Positions 28,680 through 37,420 of a stretch of DNA of 64,000 bases are shown here, piece after piece. The notes under the pieces are model-generated. The model worked only from the letters and a program-made list of their open reading frames with translations, ran no database searches and had not been told where the DNA came from. The number at the start of each line of letters is the position of its first letter. The first letter of the stretch is position 1. The stretch covers positions 806,001-870,000 of the forward strand of contig LT598466.1 of the NCBI GenBank assembly GCA_900074745.1, given 5' to 3'. Source of the stretch: Lachancea mirantina (lineage: Eukaryota; Ascomycota; Saccharomycetes; Saccharomycetales; Saccharomycetaceae). Both the position numbers and the translations under genes were made by a program.

Positions 28680-30765
28680 GGGAAATCGCGACCGAATTCT
28701 GGAATCTATCAGAATTTCCAAAGAGAAGGGAGCTAAGCTTCGTGTGGGCCCTGAGCTTGAAATTACAGGTTACGGATGTTTAGATCATTTTTTAGAAAAC
28801 GATCTTTATCTGCACTCATGGGAAATGTACGGACAAATTATTAAAAACCCAGAGACGCATGGAATTTTGCTAGACATCGGAATGCCAGTTTTGCATAGAA
28901 ATGTCAGATACAATTGTCGGTTACTCTCGCTTGATGGCGAGATTCTGTTCGTACGTCCCAAAATTTGGCTTGCCAACGATGGTAATTATCGTGAGATGCG
29001 GTTTTTCACTCCCTGGATGAAACCTGCAGTGGTGGAAGATTTCACGCTTCCTCCAATTATTCAGAAAGTGACGGGACAAACAATTGTTCCCTTTGGAGAC
29101 GCCGTAATCAGCACTTTGGACACTTGTATCGGTGCAGAGACATGTGAAGAGCTCTTTACGCCTCAATCTCCCCATATTGCAATGTCATTAGATGGTGTCG
29201 AAATATTCACTAATTCGTCTGGGTCTCACCATGAATTGCGAAAATTGAACAAACGCCTAGATTTGATTTTGAGCGCGACTCGTAGATGCGGTGGCGTATA
29301 TCTGTACGCTAATCAACGCGGCTGCGATGGAGATCGGTTGTATTACGACGGATGCGCGCTCATTTCCATTAACGGAAGAGTCGTCGCACAAGGATCACAG
29401 TTCTCTTTGAAAGATGTGGAAGTTGTTACTGCGACAGTCGACCTTGAAGAAGTGAGAAGTTACAGGGCCTCTGTCATGTCAAGAGGTTCTCAAGCTTCTC
29501 TTTCACCTGTCAAGTACAAGCGTGTAAAAGTGGCGCGCGAACTGGCTTCTCAGAGCGATCGGTTCGATCCCTACGTTGCCCCCTCATCTGATCGTGACGC
29601 ATTCTATCACAAGCCAGAAGAAGAAATAGCGTTGGGTCCCGCCTGTTGGCTCTGGGATTATATTAGACGCTGCAATGGTACTGGATATTTTTTGCCCCTG
29701 TCAGGTGGTATTGATTCGTGTGCAACAGCCGTCATTGTTCATTCAATGTGTCGGATGGTCGTGAAAGAGTCCAAGGAGGGAAATGTCCAGGTCTTGAATG
29801 ACGTTCGGAAAATTTGTCGTATGGATGAAAACTGGGAGCCCAAGGATGCCCAAGAGATTGCCGGCAAGATATTCCACACTTGTTTCATGGGTACGGAAAA
29901 CTCTTCCAAGGACACTAGACAGAGAAGTCGTGAACTTTCCAAAGTGATTGGGTCTTATCATGTCGATCTCAATATGGATTCTGTTGTGTCAAGCGTAACG
30001 AGTCTATTCGAAGTTGCAACGGGCAAAAAACCCATTTACAAGATTTTTGGCGGTTCGCAAATTGAGAATTTGGCCTTGCAGAACATTCAAGCACGCTTGA
30101 GAATGGTGCTTGCCTATTTGTTTGCGCAGCTCTTGCCATGGGTTCGTGGTATCAAGAACTCTGGCGGGTTGCTTGTGTTGGGAAGTGCCAACGTGGACGA
30201 ATGCTTGAGAGGCTATTTGACCAAATACGATTGCTCATCTGCGGATATTAATCCCATTGGAGGAATTTCCAAAACAGATTTAAAGAGATTTATCGATTAT
30301 GCATCCAGAGAGTTTGATCTCCCAATCTTGAAGGAATTTTTGACTGCCACTCCTACCGCTGAGCTCGAGCCCATCACTAACGACTACGTTCAATCGGATG
30401 AAATAGACATGGGTATGACATACGAAGAGTTGAGTATCTTTGGCTACTTGAGAAAAGTGGAGAAATGTGGTCCGTATTCGATGTTTTTGAAATTGTTACA
30501 TCAATGGTCTCCTAAGCTGACGCCTGCACAGATTGCCGAAAAGGTGAAAAGGTTCTTCTTTTTCTACGCGATCAATAGGCACAAGCAAACGGTCATTACT
30601 CCCAGCTATCATGCAGAACAATACTCGCCCGATGACAACAGATTTGATTTGAGACCCTTCTTGATAAACCCCAGATTCCCGTGGGCTGCGCATAAGATCG
30701 ACCAAGTCGTTAAACAGTGCGAGAGTGAGGGCAAGTGCGACTTGGACGTGATGACAGTTGACTGA
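28621..30765 (+). CDS. QNS1: Glutamine-dependent NAD(+) synthetase
   Basis: 714 aa, identical in length to S. cerevisiae Qns1. It carries out the last step of NAD synthesis (deamido-NAD to NAD with glutamine and ATP). An N-terminal nitrilase-type glutaminase domain (about 1-275) has [10 protein letters not shown] (Glu), [14 protein letters not shown] (Lys) and [14 protein letters not shown] (Cys). The C-terminal synthetase domain (about 325-690) has the ATP-pyrophosphatase P-loop [11 protein letters not shown] near 360 and [22 protein letters not shown]. The upstream open frame begins at a TTG; the [14 protein letters not shown] is the family start. It is convergent with PPE1 (31 bp). Confidence 0.98.
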   Translation: MSHLITLATCNLNQWALDFEGNRDRILESIRISKEKGAKLRVGPELEITGYGCLDHFLENDLYLHSWEMYGQIIKNPETHGILLDIGMPVLHRNVRYNCRLLSLDGEILFVRPKIWLANDGNYREMRFFTPWMKPAVVEDFTLPPIIQKVTGQTIVPFGDAVISTLDTCIGAETCEELFTPQSPHIAMSLDGVEIFTNSSGSHHELRKLNKRLDLILSATRRCGGVYLYANQRGCDGDRLYYDGCALISINGRVVAQGSQFSLKDVEVVTATVDLEEVRSYRASVMSRGSQASLSPVKYKRVKVARELASQSDRFDPYVAPSSDRDAFYHKPEEEIALGPACWLWDYIRRCNGTGYFLPLSGGIDSCATAVIVHSMCRMVVKESKEGNVQVLNDVRKICRMDENWEPKDAQEIAGKIFHTCFMGTENSSKDTRQRSRELSKVIGSYHVDLNMDSVVSSVTSLFEVATGKKPIYKIFGGSQIENLALQNIQARLRMVLAYLFAQLLPWVRGIKNSGGLLVLGSANVDECLRGYLTKYDCSSADINPIGGISKTDLKRFIDYASREFDLPILKEFLTATPTAELEPITNDYVQSDEIDMGMTYEELSIFGYLRKVEKCGPYSMFLKLLHQWSPKLTPAQIAEKVKRFFFFYAINRHKQTVITPSYHAEQYSPDDNRFDLRPFLINPRFPWAAHKIDQVVKQCESEGKCDLDVMTVD

Positions 30766-30796
30766 TGTGTGTAATATATGCGATTTGTAAAGGTAA

Positions 30797-31903
30797 TCAA
30801 GAGCTATTGTGTGTTTTGACATTTCTAGATTTCCAGTTGGTCTTTATAACGACGGTTTTGGATCCGTTTCTCTTATAGAAATCCAACAGCGTTATAGCAG
30901 TCTTGATCGATGTATCTTCCTGAATAAAATGGCCCGACTCTTGAAATACGACGAGTTGAAATTTGCCGCGCATTTGGCCGACGATGAGTTGTTTGTCGAG
31001 ATGATCGCTTCCTGCCAACATCAGGAGCTTTGCCGTTGGAAGGTCGACAAACCTGCTGGAAAACCCTGTGAACCAGGTATGCCAATAGGGTCGGAAAACT
31101 TGCAAGTTTGTAATGCGCACCACTTTCCCAGAAGGCAATGGACGGAAGAGAGCCGGAATGGCAATCTCGGCACTGGCGCGGCAATTGGAATAACCCTTTT
31201 TAATGTGCCAGTCGATAGCGTCTGTCATGTTGGGGAATACGGACGGGGTTTTGGCCAGAAACGTGTCGACAGACGCCAATGCTGCGACAGCGGCTTCCTC
31301 TACAACGTCGAGAGCTGCAACGCCCGTGACGAGCGCCCGTGTTTCCGGAGTGAGCTCTGAGAAAACGGAAGCGCATATGCTGCCACCGAGACTGTGTCCT
31401 ACCAAAACGAAGCGCAGATTCACGCCGGGGAGAGAATCCTGGCAATTGAGACGGAGCTGTTCGATGAGGAACTGGAAATCTTGCGCGAAATCCGCATTGT
31501 AAAACGAGACGGAGTCCTGATCGCGCAGAGGCGTAGTGAGTCCATGGCCACGCGCGTCGAACGCAAAAGTGCCGCAGTTGGTACGGGAGGTCAGTTCGCG
31601 AGCAAGAGGCGCGAACGTGAGCGCAGACGAGCCTGCGCCGTGATGGAACACGAAAACGGGCACGGACTCACTGGAATCTGCAGCTCGGGGCAAAGACTGG
31701 TAGACGTTGAACCGGAGACCCCGGGCACGCGCAGGGATTTGCTGGTTGGAGTGGAAAAACTGGTTCCAGTAGCAAGGCGGCGTCGGGGCCGCTTGGGCTG
31801 GAGCCGCTTCCGCCGGAGCCGCGCCGTCTTCGCTGATACCTAAGAGGGGCTCTGCGCTTCTGAACCGGCTCGAGAGCAGTCCTTTGCGCAGGTCGTCAGA
31901 CAT
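30797..31903 (-). CDS. PPE1: Protein phosphatase methylesterase 1
   Basis: 368 aa (S. cerevisiae 400). It is an alpha/beta hydrolase that removes the carboxy-methyl ester from the C-terminal Leu of PP2A catalytic subunits. The nucleophile Ser171 is in VGHSLGGS, the oxyanion region is FHHGAGSS, and the catalytic His is in ESGHFIQED near 332. A low-complexity Ala/Pro stretch (28-43) lies near the N terminus. The 5' half is markedly G+C-rich compared with the 3' half, which marks the left edge of a G+C island. Several long antisense frames here are shadows of that composition. Confidence 0.95.
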   Translation of the reverse strand: MSDDLRKGLLSSRFRSAEPLLGISEDGAAPAEAAPAQAAPTPPCYWNQFFHSNQQIPARARGLRFNVYQSLPRAADSSESVPVFVFHHGAGSSALTFAPLARELTSRTNCGTFAFDARGHGLTTPLRDQDSVSFYNADFAQDFQFLIEQLRLNCQDSLPGVNLRFVLVGHSLGGSICASVFSELTPETRALVTGVAALDVVEEAAVAALASVDTFLAKTPSVFPNMTDAIDWHIKKGYSNCRASAEIAIPALFRPLPSGKVVRITNLQVFRPYWHTWFTGFSSRFVDLPTAKLLMLAGSDHLDKQLIVGQMRGKFQLVVFQESGHFIQEDTSIKTAITLLDFYKRNGSKTVVIKTNWKSRNVKTHNSS

Positions 31904-32462
31904 AAGTGGCCATCCCAGGTTCGCAGATGTGGAGATGTGGACGGAGTTTCAAGGCTGGGAACGGGAGACGGGAGACGCCGTACACAACGAGCATTACGTA
32001 AGCAAACACGTCCGTACACTGTGACCATTACATAACCCACACCCACACACCCCATCACGTCACTCCGCCCGTGCACCCCGCCACCCACACACCCGCGTGA
32101 TAAGCCAGAACCCGCTCGCGCCGCCTCGGCACGCTCCGTTCTCAGAAGCTGCCATACCAGCCCCGAGCCCCTCAAACTCCCGAGCTTATCATTCATCCGT
32201 CACCTCGTCCGTCACCTCGGTGGCCTGACACATTCCGTTATATATGGAAAGCACGTTTACGCCTGGCCGCCCGTTTTCCAGCACGGCGTCGGTCTTCGTT
32301 TCTGATCCTTGTACTATCAGGAACTACCCAAGTGAGTTCCGTCACCTTTTGGTATTTTGACTAAACGTATACAACGTACCCAGTGTACACAGCGTACACG
32401 ACCCAGCGGCGTCGATTAGTGCATCCGTGCATTAGCAGAGCATAGCATTTGCCAGCGGTCGC
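31904..32462. promoter_or_regulatory. Divergent promoter with C1-3A (telomere-like) tract and Rap1-type sites
   Basis: 559 bp between PPE1 and the zinc-finger gene. Between 32034 and 32094 the + strand is largely C1-3A repeats. ACACCCACACACC at 32039-32051 matches the Rap1 consensus ACACCCRYACAYM at every position. A second site at 32081-32093 has one mismatch. No gene is seen. It lies at the junction between the YHR/YDR and YOR/YMR synteny blocks. Confidence 0.6.
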
Positions 32463-33287
32463 ATGGGCTACATTCAGTTCGACAAAGAGGCCGTTCCGGC
32501 CGACAATCTGGTCCCGCTGGATCTGTTGAGTGCCCAGCTAGCGAAACAACGGCGGGAACAAGAACGCTGCGCGTGGCAGCCACAGCAGCCACAGGAGCTG
32601 CTGACGCGTGCGTCACTCACCTCCGCGGTTGGCGCGGAGGTGTGGGCGTTGCTTTGGGGCATGCCCGTGTGCGGGCCGGAGTTTGGCGACGATCTCTGTA
32701 CGCGCCAGCAGATCTCGCTGGACGAGGAGACCTGCGGCATGCGCCTAGACACCACCGCGGTGTCGGCGGGGGTCTCGGACGAAGCGTCTTTGACGGTGAC
32801 TCCGGCGGTGACTCCGGCGGTGACTCCGGGCGAAAGCCCCTCGGCGGCTGTGGTCGAGGAAGGCGCGCGCTGTTCCGCGGAGTCCTGCGAACCCCGCGGA
32901 ACCGTTGCCGTGGCGGGCCGCGGAAGCGGCCCGCATGAGTTTCAATGCGCCTTTTGTCCGTCGAGTTTCCGCGTGAAAAGCTATCTTACGCGGCACGCCA
33001 AGAAACACGCCCTGAACAAAGAGTTCCGATGTCCGTTTCGGAGCCGGGCGTGCAAGTGCCATGCTACGGGAGAGTTTTCACGGCGGGACTCGCTCAAGAT
33101 GCATCTCAAGAGTATTCATTTTGTATACCCGGTCGGAACGAGTCGGGCGCAGTACAACCGGTCACCGGGCCGGTGCGCGGCGTGTTTCCAGGAGTTCGAC
33201 AGCAGTGTCGCGTGGCTCGCGACACACGTCGAGCCACGCGCGTGCCCGGCGCTAACGGAAGCGGTGTGGGAAAATTGCAGTATGTAG
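32463..33287 (+). CDS. STP1/STP2-like C2H2 zinc-finger transcription factor
   Basis: 274 aa. Three zinc-binding units lie at the C terminus: a canonical C-x2-C-x12-H-x3-H finger (FQCAFCPSSF to RHAKKH, about 159-181), an extended finger ending GEFSRRDSLKMHLKSIH, and a third starting GRCAACFQEF. The FSRRD-x4-H-L-K spacing and the finger order match S. cerevisiae Stp1/Stp2, the amino-acid-permease activators processed by the SPS sensor. The N-terminal part (about 155 aa) is much shorter than in Stp1/2 and contains a tandem TPAV repeat (about 112-121). Retention/processing motifs could not be confirmed. The gene is very G+C-rich. An in-frame stop just upstream fixes the ATG at 32463. Confidence 0.8.
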   Translation: MGYIQFDKEAVPADNLVPLDLLSAQLAKQRREQERCAWQPQQPQELLTRASLTSAVGAEVWALLWGMPVCGPEFGDDLCTRQQISLDEETCGMRLDTTAVSAGVSDEASLTVTPAVTPAVTPGESPSAAVVEEGARCSAESCEPRGTVAVAGRGSGPHEFQCAFCPSSFRVKSYLTRHAKKHALNKEFRCPFRSRACKCHATGEFSRRDSLKMHLKSIHFVYPVGTSRAQYNRSPGRCAACFQEFDSSVAWLATHVEPRACPALTEAVWENCSM

Positions 33288-33465
33288 GTTTGTATCGAAG
33301 ATATGGGAAAAGACGAGGAGGCGCCAAGAGGCGCGGGGTCACGTGGGTTACGCGGTCACGTGGGGCGCGGCCGTCGCGGGTGACTCCTCGCCCTGATATT
33401 ACGCCCCCGTGGTGAAACATCACATTCGTATCTCATCCAGCCCGCGCAGACCTGAAGAGCCAGCA
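33288..33465 (+). promoter_or_regulatory. RAX1 promoter with a tandem CACGTG repeat
   Basis: GGTCACGTGGG occurs at 33338-33348 and again at 33355-33365, placing two E-boxes 17 bp apart about 105-125 bp before the RAX1 ATG. CACGTG is the core bound by Cbf1, Pho4 and Tye7 type factors. Confidence 0.55.
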
Positions 33466-34803
33466 ATGGGTATGGTGGACAAGGTCGGCACCGCAGGTGG
33501 CACCGCAGGTGGCGCCGCTGGCGCCGCTGGCGCCGCGAACACGCGGCTGCCCACGTTGAACGAGGTTCTGCGCCGACAAAGCGCTGCTCCGGCCGACCTG
33601 TGGTCATTCTACGTCTTTCTTGCACAGTACCCGTACGCGATCAGTTTCCTGGACTTCCACATCGACGTGCTCGCGCACCAGCAGCTGTGCCGCGACTACG
33701 TGCACGGGGTGCGCGACAGCGTGCGCGAAAGCTCGCAGCTCGACCCCCAGGGGCGCGACAGTTACGGGTCCATGTCCAGCTCGCTGTTGCTCGAGGCGTT
33801 GCTCGACGACGGGTTCTTGGACTTTGAGGACAGCCAGTGTGTGTCGCGACTGCTGCAGGGCGACACCGGGTCTGCTCGCGTCAGCGGGCTGCTCGACAAC
33901 TGGCGTCGTCAGAGCGGCCGCGGCGCTGCGCAGCCTTTGAACGAGATCGTCGACCAGTTTCTACGCGATCACGCTATAGCGAGTGGCCGTCCCCGCATCA
34001 CTTCCAAGCAGCTGCTCTCCAACGCCCAGCGGATCGTCGCCACCTACTTGTTGCCCGCGAACCAAAGCGTGCGGTACCTCATCAACGTGCCCGACGAGAT
34101 GCGCGCCGACGCACAGCGCAAGGTACAGGTGCAATTGCGACACGATCCGGCCGTCTTCGACCCGATCAAGACCCTCGCGTTCGATTTCCTCGAGCTCGAC
34201 TGTTTCCCCAAGTTTCTCGCCGCGGTAGCGCTGCACAACCTGCACGACGCCGCCGTAGACCTCGACCGCGACCAAACCATGCGTCACGGCGCCAAACAGA
34301 CCGCCTTGCCCGCCCGTTCTCGACATCGATCTCCGTTCAAACGCTATACATCGCTTACACGCGTCGCGATCGGGTTGCTGTGGCTCGCGGCCGCGTTTTG
34401 GATCGGATACGTGCTCATTTTCCTCGATTATTCGCGTGGGATCCGCGTCACTACCATTGTACCCTTTTTCATGGGCTGCTACTGCGTCGTCACGGGTATC
34501 TACCGGCTCGATATCCTGTACGCGTTCTGTAGCGTCACACACACGCTCGTGACGGCAGAAGACGCACTGCTTCGCGACTCGGAAAACGGACTCGACAGAA
34601 CCCGCGCAGACCACGCCGTAACGTCGCAAGCGCTACTGCCGTTGCTGTTCTTACTCGGTGGAACTGGCAGACTCATCCCGGTGCGACACCCGTTCATCGA
34701 CTCGCTTTTGAAAAAACGTGCATGGTGGTGTCTGTTTTTGGTTCTCTTGGGCACGGCAGTTTTCACGGTAATCTTCGCGTGCGTGCCGGGATACAGGCTA
34801 TAG
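33466..34803 (+). CDS. RAX1: Bud-site selection membrane protein Rax1
   Basis: 445 aa (S. cerevisiae 435). With Rax2 it marks previous division sites for bipolar budding. The N-terminal RGS-like region begins LPTLNEVLRRQSAAPADLWSFYVFLAQYPYAI and contains SFLDFHIDVLAHQQLCRDYV. Three C-terminal membrane segments are visible: GLLWLAAAFWIGYVLIFLDY, IVPFFMGCYCVVTGIY and CLFLVLLGTAVFTVIFACVP. The open frame upstream begins at a GTG; the ATG at 33466 is followed by an AGGTA-type Gly/Ala-rich stretch (10-24). It is strongly G+C-rich. It is YOR301W in S. cerevisiae, the first gene of the YOR series here. Confidence 0.93.
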   Translation: MGMVDKVGTAGGTAGGAAGAAGAANTRLPTLNEVLRRQSAAPADLWSFYVFLAQYPYAISFLDFHIDVLAHQQLCRDYVHGVRDSVRESSQLDPQGRDSYGSMSSSLLLEALLDDGFLDFEDSQCVSRLLQGDTGSARVSGLLDNWRRQSGRGAAQPLNEIVDQFLRDHAIASGRPRITSKQLLSNAQRIVATYLLPANQSVRYLINVPDEMRADAQRKVQVQLRHDPAVFDPIKTLAFDFLELDCFPKFLAAVALHNLHDAAVDLDRDQTMRHGAKQTALPARSRHRSPFKRYTSLTRVAIGLLWLAAAFWIGYVLIFLDYSRGIRVTTIVPFFMGCYCVVTGIYRLDILYAFCSVTHTLVTAEDALLRDSENGLDRTRADHAVTSQALLPLLFLLGGTGRLIPVRHPFIDSLLKKRAWWCLFLVLLGTAVFTVIFACVPGYRL

Positions 34804-34931
34804 CGCGACACCCAACCCACATATAAAAGCATTTCAACCTTTTAGTTCAAATCTTGCCAATGGAGCCCGTGGTATTGAGAGATGTGCCTTACGTAAGCTC
34901 TTGGGATCACTTTTGCGAAAAAAATATAAAG

Positions 34932-35003
34932 CACTCACGGTGGGGGTCGAACCCACAATCTTCTGATTAGAAGTCAGACGCGTTGCCATTACGCCACGCG
35001 AGC
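34932..35003 (-). tRNA. tRNA-Arg (TCT)
   Basis: On the minus strand the gene starts GCTCGCGTGGCG at 35003, has the loop CTTCTAA with anticodon TCT, a T arm with GGTTCGACC, and ends CGTGAGT plus discriminator G at 34932, 72 nt in all. The acceptor stem has two G-T pairs. There is no intron. A run of seven T on the minus strand (34918-34924) is the Pol III terminator. A tRNA between RAX1 and CPA1 marks the right edge of the G+C island. Confidence 0.96.
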
Positions 35004-35596
35004 CGCTGATGGATACCCCTTTGGTTTTTTAAACACCTGACAGAACCCACCAGTCACATCTTACCCATCGGCATGCCCTGTGCCGTCATGCTGCTTTTTT
35101 GTTTTGTCACCGCCGCTACGTGACATCACGATGACTCGCTCATCGCGTCGCCATTGCCAGCGCGACATCGCAGGACATGGCAGGTTGTGATACACGGCGC
35201 TACTGAAAGCACACCACCGCCAGATTGTAACAGCGACATCTCAAGGATTCATATATCCGAGGATTCGACGAATCCAAGAAAACAGAGAGAGGAAACCAAT
35301 CGGCAGGAAAATGAAAGTCCCTATAAATGACTGATGTCCCACCGATGGCTCTCGCGCTCACACTCGTCCTTAACTGTCGAGCTTGGTTTGACATCTCGTT
35401 AATGCCTCGATGATGCATGCCAGTTTCTTCATACGTCTCTTTGCACGTCGTCTGCATCTGAGATTTTCTTTTTCCTGACTCAGGAAAAAGAATTAAAAGC
35501 TCATCGAAATTTTTCACAGCTGCAAAAGCATCTGGCATCGGCATATAAAACCAAGAAGCAAGCTTCGCCACGAATCACCGTTCTGCTCATCGTTGT
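35004..35596 (+). promoter_or_regulatory. CPA1 promoter with Gcn4 sites and TATA box
   Basis: A Gcn4-type TGACTC core lies at 35132-35137. A second site, TTTCCTGACTCAGGAAA at 35471-35487, is a 17-bp palindrome around TGACTCA. A TATA box (TATAAAA) at 35544-35550 lies about 50 bp before the attenuator uORF. The general amino-acid control of CPA1 is established in S. cerevisiae. A 124-codon minus-strand open frame (35200-35571) overlaps this region and is discussed as a finding. Confidence 0.7.
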
Positions 35597-35674
35597 ATGC
35601 TAGGACAGTTTTTCGACCAATTCACGCGCCAGGACTACATATCGGACCACATTTGGAAAACCAGCAGCCACTGA
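35597..35674 (+). promoter_or_regulatory. CPA1 arginine attenuator peptide uORF
   Basis: A 25-codon uORF (ATG 35597, stop 35672-35674) whose C-terminal half reads [14 protein letters not shown], the conserved fungal arginine attenuator peptide, with the essential Asp at position 13. The first 11 residues differ from S. cerevisiae, as expected. In the presence of arginine the nascent peptide stalls the ribosome at its stop codon and lowers CPA1 translation, with NMD. The uORF stop is 97 nt before the CPA1 ATG. Confidence 0.97.
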
Positions 35675-35771
35675 ACATTTGCCACTTTTCAGCAACAGTA
35701 CGAAAAGAAGGATACCAGAAACTCAAACAGCAATATATTCCCAGATATCAATTTCCAGTTTGCAACTCACA

Positions 35772-36977
35772 ATGGCCAGACCAACTTTGACTAAGGCTTC
35801 TTTCCAGATTAAAAACGGCCCAGTGTACGAAGGGTACTCTTTTGGTGCCCAGAATTCGGTCGCAGGAGAAGCTGTCTTCACCACCTCGCTTGTCGGGTAC
35901 CCCGAGTCTATGACGGATCCCTCTTACAAGGGCCAGATCCTCGTGTTCACACAGCCTCTTATCGGGAACTACGGTGTCCCCTCCGGCGACGTTCGTGACC
36001 AGTTCAATCTCTTGCGTTACTTCGAGAGCGCACGTCCCCACGTCGTCGGAATCGTGGTCGCCGAGTACGCGTGGCAATACTCGCACTGGACCGCGGTCCA
36101 ATCGCTCGCCGACTGGTGCAAGAAAGAAGGTGTTGCGGCCATCACGGGTGTCGATACCCGTAGCGTTGTTCAGTACTTGAGAGAGCAGGGCTCCTCGCTT
36201 GGCCGTATTGTCGTCGCGGACGACAAGACCCCGCCAGAGTACGTTGACACCATGCAACAGCATCTCGTCGCCCAAGTCTCGACCAACGCGCCCTACCACG
36301 TGCCAGCGCTCAAGAACTCGGATGTCAACGTTGCTTTGATCGACTGCGGTGTCAAAGAGAACATTGTCCGGTGTCTCGTTGCCAGAGGTGCCAACGTCAC
36401 GGTTTTCCCGCACGATTACAAGATCCAAGACGTTGCGGCTCAGTTCGACGGTATTTTCATCTCCAATGGACCCGGTAACCCAAGCACTTGTGCCGTGACT
36501 TCTGAAAACCTCAGACAACTCATGAACGATCCAGCACTCGTGAACTTGCCCATTTTCGGTATTTGTTTGGGCCACCAGTTGCTAGCGATTGCAGCAGGCG
36601 GCAGGACTACTAAGCTCAAGTACGGTAACAGAGCCCACAACATCCCAGCGTTGGACTTGACCACGGGCCAATGCCACATCACTTCTCAGAACCATGGATA
36701 TGCAGTCGACGCCGAATCGCTTCCCGCAGACCTGTTCAAACCTTACTTCATTAACTTGAACGATGGTTCCAACGAAGGAATGATCCACGTGACCAGACCC
36801 ATCTTCTCGACTCAATTCCATCCAGAGGCCAAGGGGGGTCCCATGGACACTGCCATTTTGTTCGACAAGTATTTTAAGGACATTGCTCACTACAAGCAAA
36901 ACAAGTCTATGAACGCCAAAACTAACGTTCCCTTCACTATTCCCGTTAAGACGTTGGCAACGGAACGGGTGCTATAA
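35772..36977 (+). CDS. CPA1: Carbamoyl-phosphate synthase (arginine-specific), small subunit
   Basis: 401 aa (S. cerevisiae 411). It is the glutaminase subunit that supplies ammonia to Cpa2 for carbamoyl phosphate in arginine synthesis, cytosolic in yeast. The N-terminal CPSase small-chain domain (about 1-175) includes [16 protein letters not shown] and SSLGRI. The class I glutamine amidotransferase domain has nucleophile Cys265 in [11 protein letters not shown] and the His-Glu pair in [12 protein letters not shown]. The open frame extends upstream into the leader from a TTG; 35772 is the first ATG and gives the family start. It is preceded by the attenuator uORF. Confidence 0.97.
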   Translation: MARPTLTKASFQIKNGPVYEGYSFGAQNSVAGEAVFTTSLVGYPESMTDPSYKGQILVFTQPLIGNYGVPSGDVRDQFNLLRYFESARPHVVGIVVAEYAWQYSHWTAVQSLADWCKKEGVAAITGVDTRSVVQYLREQGSSLGRIVVADDKTPPEYVDTMQQHLVAQVSTNAPYHVPALKNSDVNVALIDCGVKENIVRCLVARGANVTVFPHDYKIQDVAAQFDGIFISNGPGNPSTCAVTSENLRQLMNDPALVNLPIFGICLGHQLLAIAAGGRTTKLKYGNRAHNIPALDLTTGQCHITSQNHGYAVDAESLPADLFKPYFINLNDGSNEGMIHVTRPIFSTQFHPEAKGGPMDTAILFDKYFKDIAHYKQNKSMNAKTNVPFTIPVKTLATERVL

Positions 36978-37420
36978 ACGTTGTTTTGTAAGTGCTGATT
37001 TAAGGCCCCGTACATAAATAATTAAATAAAGAGAATCGTCTCTAGGCGTAAACAGGTAAAACAGTAAGGACAGGATAAACTCGCGGTACACTTTTGGATG
37101 ATTACGTTGTCGTTTTACTGATAATATGGTCCAATTTCTACGTCCGAAGTGATAAAATCACATGTGATGTTTGTGCCTGGATACGAAAATATTAGTCAAT
37201 ATGAGCGTATCAAAGGTCACGTGGTTTATGAACACAACTCGTTTTCACGATCTAAGAATTAATTATCTTTAAAGATGCCATCTTTAAATCTTTAATTACA
37301 CTTCGAGCACATGCCCCTAAGGAAGTATTGAGTAGGATCGATGGTGTTTTAAAACGTTTGCCACTTCGAGAAGGTTCAAAGTAAGGTTTCAGAATTTAAA
37401 AATTTTGATTTGGTTGGAAA
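36978..37420. other. Intergenic: CPA1 3' flank and promoter of the BTB gene
   Basis: 443 bp. GTCACGTGG lies at 37216-37224. ATCTTTAA recurs three times at 37265-37296, the first inside the palindrome ATCTTTAAAGAT. No gene or CDEIII-like sequence is seen. Confidence 0.5.

Noticed and set aside
31200-34830. Many long antisense and alternate-frame ORFs over PPE1, the STP-like gene and RAX1
   Set aside because: High G+C depletes stop codons. The frames shadow well-recognised genes and lack their own similarity.
37216-37224. GTCACGTGG followed by A/T-rich DNA as a possible centromere CDEI
   Set aside because: No CDEIII sequence follows, and CACGTG is frequent in promoters of this window.
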